40,360 nucleotides of DNA, taken from an uncultured Oscillospiraceae bacterium (lineage in GTDB: Bacteria > Bacillota > Clostridia > Oscillospirales > Oscillospiraceae). The notes below the pieces were generated by a model. That model was not told the origin of the DNA. It was given only the letters and a program-made list of their open reading frames with translations, and ran no database searches. Below are positions 36,950 through 40,360 of the stretch, in pieces. Each line of letters begins with the position of its first letter. Within the stretch, counting starts at the first letter, position 1. The position numbers and the translations under genes were made by a program. Where the stretch lies: assembly GCA_934659475.1 (NCBI GenBank), contig CAKUHX010000001.1:1-40360 (forward strand), read 5' to 3'.

Positions 36950-38131
36950 ATGGATATCAACGGCCAGACCGTGAACGAAGAGATGAAGTACACCGACCTG
37001 CATCTGTCCGACGAGGTGATGCGGGCCATCGACAAGAAGGGCTATGTCCAGGCCACCCCGGTGCAGGCCGGGGCCATCCCCTACTTTATGGAGTGGAAGG
37101 ACGTCATCGCCAAGGCCCCCACGGGCACGGGCAAGACCTTTGCCTTCGGCATCCCCATGGTGGAGCACACCGACCCCGAGGGCAGCGAGGTCACCGGTCT
37201 TGTGCTGGCCCCCACCCGGGAGTTGGCCATCCAGATCCGGGACGAGCTGCGGGACCTGTGCGCCTTCAAGGAGGGGGTGCGGGTGGTCTGCCTATACGGC
37301 GGCCAGCCCATCGATAAGCAGATCACCCAGCTGAAGAAGGCCCCCCAGATCGTGGTAGCCACCCCCGGCCGCCTGATGGACCATGTAAAGCGCCGCACGG
37401 TGCGCCTGGATAAGGTGCAGACCGTGGTGCTGGACGAGGCCGACCGGATGCTGGACATGGGCTTTGTCCGGGATGTGACCCACATCCTGGATCTGATGCC
37501 CAAGCGGAAGAACCTGGGCATGTTCTCCGCCACCATCAGCCGGGAGGTGCTGGACATCTCCTGGGTATACCAGCGGGAACCGGTGGAGATCACCGTCCAG
37601 GCCGACCAGGAGAACAAGCCCGACATCGTCCAGTACCGCATGGAGGTAGACCGCAGCCGCAAGGCGGACACTCTGGCCCGCCTGCTGGACATGGGGGGCT
37701 ATGACCGGGTGATCGCCTTCTGCAACACCAAGAACATGACCGACCGGCTGGCGGGCCTGCTGCAGATGCGGGGCATCTCCTGCGAGGCGATCCACGGGGA
37801 CATCCAGCAGCGGGTGCGGGAAAAGACCCTGCAGAAGTTCCGGGACGGCCAGCTGCGGGTGCTGGCGGCCACCGATGTGGCCGCCCGGGGCCTGGACATC
37901 GACGACGTGGACGCGGTGTTCAACTTTGACATCCCGGAGCACAATGAGGACTACGTCCACCGCATCGGCCGCACCGGCCGGGCCAAGCGCCACGGCGCGG
38001 CTTTCTCTCTGGAGTCCACGGTCACCGAGAGCCTGCGCATGGACGACATCACCAAGAACACCGGCAACACCATCCGCCGGGTGTGCTTCAACGCCAACGG
38101 CGACCTGGTGGCCGCGGTGGAGAAAAAATAA
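36950..38131 (+). CDS. DEAD-box RNA helicase
   Basis: This is a 393-residue ATP-dependent RNA helicase. Conserved motifs are in order: Q motif region YVQATPVQAGAIP, motif I APTGTGKT, Ia APTRELA, Ib TPGRLMD, II DEAD within VVLDEADRMLDMGF, III SATI, IV IAFCNTK, V ATDVAARGLDID and VI HRIGRTGR. It stops shortly after the second RecA domain, lacking the long basic tail of CsdA/CshA types, so it is a minimal-core helicase. AAAGGAG lies before ATG 36950. The long leader may allow cold or autoregulatory control, as is common for such helicases. Confidence 0.95.
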   Translation: MDINGQTVNEEMKYTDLHLSDEVMRAIDKKGYVQATPVQAGAIPYFMEWKDVIAKAPTGTGKTFAFGIPMVEHTDPEGSEVTGLVLAPTRELAIQIRDELRDLCAFKEGVRVVCLYGGQPIDKQITQLKKAPQIVVATPGRLMDHVKRRTVRLDKVQTVVLDEADRMLDMGFVRDVTHILDLMPKRKNLGMFSATISREVLDISWVYQREPVEITVQADQENKPDIVQYRMEVDRSRKADTLARLLDMGGYDRVIAFCNTKNMTDRLAGLLQMRGISCEAIHGDIQQRVREKTLQKFRDGQLRVLAATDVAARGLDIDDVDAVFNFDIPEHNEDYVHRIGRTGRAKRHGAAFSLESTVTESLRMDDITKNTGNTIRRVCFNANGDLVAAVEKK

Positions 38132-38235
38132 GCGTTTTTTAATCTTCTCTTTATGTTATTTTTTCGCGGCCGGTGTATAGTAAGGACAACGAGACATTCC
38201 CCAAGGGGAGCGTGCATAGTAAGGAGGAATCGTTT

Positions 38236-38445
38236 ATGGACGGAAAGAAGCTGTATCGGCTGGATGGCCCGGACAAGAAGCTGCTGGGCGTGTGCGGAGG
38301 CTTTGCGGAGTATTTCGGCATCGACCCCACCATCGTCCGCGTGGTCTGGGTGCTGGCCTTTTTCCTGTGGGGCGTGGGCCTGCTGGCCTATCTGATCTGT
38401 GCCCTGATCATGCCCAAGAAGAGCGACATTTACGGCGAGTATTGA
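38236..38445 (+). CDS. PspC-domain membrane protein
   Basis: This 69-residue protein has the PspC pattern: KKLYRLDGPDKKLLGVCGGFAEYFGIDPTIVRVVWVL (residues about 4-40, in pieces) and a second hydrophobic segment WGVGLLAYLICALIMP. PspC proteins sense membrane or envelope stress. AAGGAGG at 38221-38227 supports ATG 38236 over the upstream ATG 38173. An ATAGTAAGGA direct repeat (38177 and 38216) lies in the leader; TATAGT at 38176 may be its -10. Confidence 0.9.
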   Translation: MDGKKLYRLDGPDKKLLGVCGGFAEYFGIDPTIVRVVWVLAFFLWGVGLLAYLICALIMPKKSDIYGEY

Positions 38446-38457
38446 GCCGCTGAAAAC

Positions 38458-38503
38458 AACCCCTGCTGAAGCGCCCGCCTGGACGCGGCGGCAGGGGTTT
38501 TTG
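38458..38503 (+). terminator. intrinsic terminator after the PspC gene
   Basis: AACCCCTGC (38458-38466) pairs with GCAGGGGTT and continues into a T-run; the loop has a minor GC stem. Confidence 0.8.
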
Positions 38504-38552
38504 TCTTTCGTATTTATAAAAAACACTGGAGAACAGAACTGGAGGTGCTGTT

Positions 38553-38777
38553 ATGAAAGGGAAATGTTTATCCGCCGTATTTGGTATCGCCGCCTTTGTT
38601 GCTGCCTATCTGGCCTGCTGCTACCTGATCCCCGGGTGGCGCATCAAGCTGGAGGCGGATACGCTGACCTACTTTTGGGCCAGCGTGACCCATATGGTCC
38701 TGCTGAAAAGCCTGATCTCGCTGGCTGTGGGCGGGGCGGTGTACGCCGCGGTCAGAAAGCTGATAAGAGACCGATGA
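38553..38777 (+). CDS. small membrane protein, unknown function
   Basis: This 74-residue protein has two hydrophobic helices (about 7-26 and 48-66) with a basic C-terminus (RKLIRDR). Ala/Cys-rich; no family recognised. GGAGGTG is seven to eight bases before ATG 38553. It is 48 bases upstream of the GNAT gene, with a REP-like palindrome between them. Confidence 0.7.
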   Translation: MKGKCLSAVFGIAAFVAAYLACCYLIPGWRIKLEADTLTYFWASVTHMVLLKSLISLAVGGAVYAAVRKLIRDR

Positions 38778-38782
38778 GTGCT

Positions 38783-38799
38783 TCCGCCCTGCGGGCGGG
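38783..38799. repeat. REP-like palindrome before the GNAT gene
   Basis: CCGCCC-TGC-GGGCGG with flanking T/A forms a compact hairpin similar in core to those at 11453-11485 and 27031-27060. It lies between two same-strand genes without a T-run. Confidence 0.5.
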
Positions 38800-38825
38800 A
38801 GAGAAGATCAAAGGAGAAGAACGCT

Positions 38826-39701
38826 ATGTGGAACATCCGCACCTCCGTGCCGGAGGATATACCCGCCCAGCGGCAGCTGTGGCAGCTGGCCTTCGGGGAC
38901 GAGGACGCCTATATCGACAACTTTTACCGCACTTACTACCGTCCGGAGCGGGTGATCGTGCTGGAGGAGGGGGGCGCGGTGCGCTCCATGTCCGCCTGGT
39001 TCGACACCGTGTTCCGCGTCCCCGGGCAGGGGGACTTCCGGGCGGCCTATCTCTACGCCGTGGCCACCCACCCCGACTGCCGGGGCCGGGGGATGTCCGG
39101 GGCGCTGCTGGCCTGGGCGGATGAGTATTTCAAAAGCCTGTCCATCCCCGCGGTGACCACTGTTCCGGCCCAGCCCTCCCTCCATGAGTTCTTCGGGGCC
39201 AACGGCTTCCGGGAGTGTTTTGTGCTGACCCAGCGGGAGCTGGTCCAGCTGCCTCCCCGGCGGGAGGATGTGGCCCTGCGTCCCCTGTCCCCAGAGGAGT
39301 ACGGCGCCCTGCGGGACCGGCTGCTGGAGCAGACGGGCCAGCCCTATATCCGCTACCCGGAGCAGGCACTGGCCTTCCAGGCGGGCTGCTGTGCTGTAGA
39401 CGGCGGCGGCCTGTACGGGGGCACCTGCCTGGAGGGGCCCTTCTGCCTGTGCGCCGAGGGGGCGGGGGAGGGCCGCATGGTGTGCAAAGAGCTGTTGGGC
39501 CCGCCGGAGGCCCGGGCTGCGGCGCTGTCCGCCCTGGGCGAACTGGCCTCCGGTGCCCGGTGGCAGCTGCGTACCCCCGTGGACCCGAAAAATGCCCCGG
39601 AAGATGAGAAAAAATTCGCTATGTTGAAGTGGAACGACTGGAAGACGTCTAAAAAATGGGACTGGTCGGCCACAGGCTATTTAGGATTGGCATTTGATTA
39701 A
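38826..39701 (+). CDS. GNAT acetyltransferase (Eis-like)
   Basis: This is a 291-residue protein. The N-terminal half is a GNAT fold with the acetyl-CoA site AVATHPDCRGRGMSGALL (about residues 80-97) and GANGFRE after it. The C-terminal half is a second, degenerate GNAT-like or SCP-like region, as in the Eis family that acetylates amines and aminoglycosides; the substrate here is unknown. ATG 38826 has AAAGGAG upstream; the longer reading from 38778 passes through the palindrome and is rejected. No clear terminator follows. Confidence 0.82.
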   Translation: MWNIRTSVPEDIPAQRQLWQLAFGDEDAYIDNFYRTYYRPERVIVLEEGGAVRSMSAWFDTVFRVPGQGDFRAAYLYAVATHPDCRGRGMSGALLAWADEYFKSLSIPAVTTVPAQPSLHEFFGANGFRECFVLTQRELVQLPPRREDVALRPLSPEEYGALRDRLLEQTGQPYIRYPEQALAFQAGCCAVDGGGLYGGTCLEGPFCLCAEGAGEGRMVCKELLGPPEARAAALSALGELASGARWQLRTPVDPKNAPEDEKKFAMLKWNDWKTSKKWDWSATGYLGLAFD

Positions 39702-39852
39702 CAAAGTATTGCAAAACACAATGGAAAAAATGGGATAAAAAGGAAACTGCTTGTGCATTTCGGACAATTTTAATGGGCGATCCTCTGTCGGAAATAACGG
39801 AAGTAACCCGCTTACAATTAAAAAACTGTAGAAGCTACAGTTAAAAACTTTA
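39702..39852. other. AT-rich gap before gdhA
   Basis: No gene is seen. It contains the perfect inverted repeat AACTGTAG-AAG-CTACAGTT at 39824-39842, 10 bases before the -35 of gdhA, a plausible regulator site. On the reverse strand the same repeat is followed by TTTTTT, but no reverse gene ends here. Confidence 0.5.
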
Positions 39853-39880
39853 TTTACTTATACTCCTTTTGTGATATTCT
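39853..39880 (+). promoter_or_regulatory. promoter of gdhA
   Basis: TTTACT (39853-39858) and TATTCT (39875-39880) are spaced by 16 bases, and TGA before the -10 gives an extended -10. The leader is about 90 bases. Confidence 0.6.
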
Positions 39881-39926
39881 ATAGACGAGGAAACAAGGAA
39901 ACATGCCCCCGCACCGTTTTCGGTGA

Positions 39927-40360
<434 letters not shown>

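Noticed and set aside
36868..37317. A GTG-started frame with a GGAGG-like site in the helicase leader
   Set aside because: It runs into the helicase gene in another frame and encodes Arg/Gly/Pro-rich sequence. The upstream site may be a leader feature but the frame is a shadow of the helicase gene.

Overview
The window is high-GC, gene-dense Firmicutes DNA. It most resembles a gut clostridial lineage of the Oscillospiraceae type (Flavonifractor, Lawsonibacter or Intestinimonas relatives). The reasons are textbook sigma-A promoters, strong GGAGG ribosome binding sites, a spoVB-mazG-hup-rqcP block, a recJ-relA-dtd-hemZ block, and many short palindromic intergenic repeats. This placement is inference. 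No rRNA, tRNA, CRISPR array, prophage or transposase gene was found.

Layout. 1-6850: a partial reverse gene, a DUF2294-like gene, then an unusual set with strong codon bias: a NIF3-like protein, a nucleoside-recognition (gate) membrane protein, an ion-transporter-type permease and a Cys-rich GidA-like flavoprotein. The last three each end in their own strong terminator. 6855-9540: a deoxycytidylate deaminase-family gene, a small membrane zinc-ribbon protein and a second FAD-dependent oxidoreductase. 9540-16580: DnaA-box-like sites, mnmE, ymdB, a YhaO/YhaN-type nuclease-ATPase pair and signal peptidase I. 16690-22490: a zinc-ribbon protein, spoVB, mazG, HU, rqcP, then an apbE/NusG-II/Gx-transporter module. 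22610-32910 (reverse strand): an XRE regulator with an extracytoplasmic domain, a GH13 enzyme, hemZ, an MBL hydrolase, dtd, relA and recJ. 33023-40360: mnmG, an MBL hydrolase, secG, a DEAD-box helicase, a PspC protein, a small membrane protein, a GNAT protein and the 5' part of gdhA.

Most of the genes are housekeeping: tRNA wobble modification, stringent response, DNA repair, secretion and ribosome rescue. The unusual material is of two kinds. First, the 967-6801 cluster looks like an uncharacterised, probably highly expressed transport and redox system. One of its promoters carries a 12-bp palindrome at the expected transcription start. Second, the intergenic regions are full of hairpin-chain elements. 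At two of them the adjacent gene end is duplicated. The first 54 coding bases of mnmG occur twice as perfect copies exactly 200 bp apart. The last 36 bases of the FAD oxidoreductase gene recur 148 bp downstream with only near-synonymous differences. Together these suggest small palindromic elements that sit at gene borders and leave an intact gene end. This is the best candidate here for something not yet described.

Limits: no database search was run. Family calls come from reading motifs, promoter calls from spacing and consensus, and repeat-family statements from comparison within this window.
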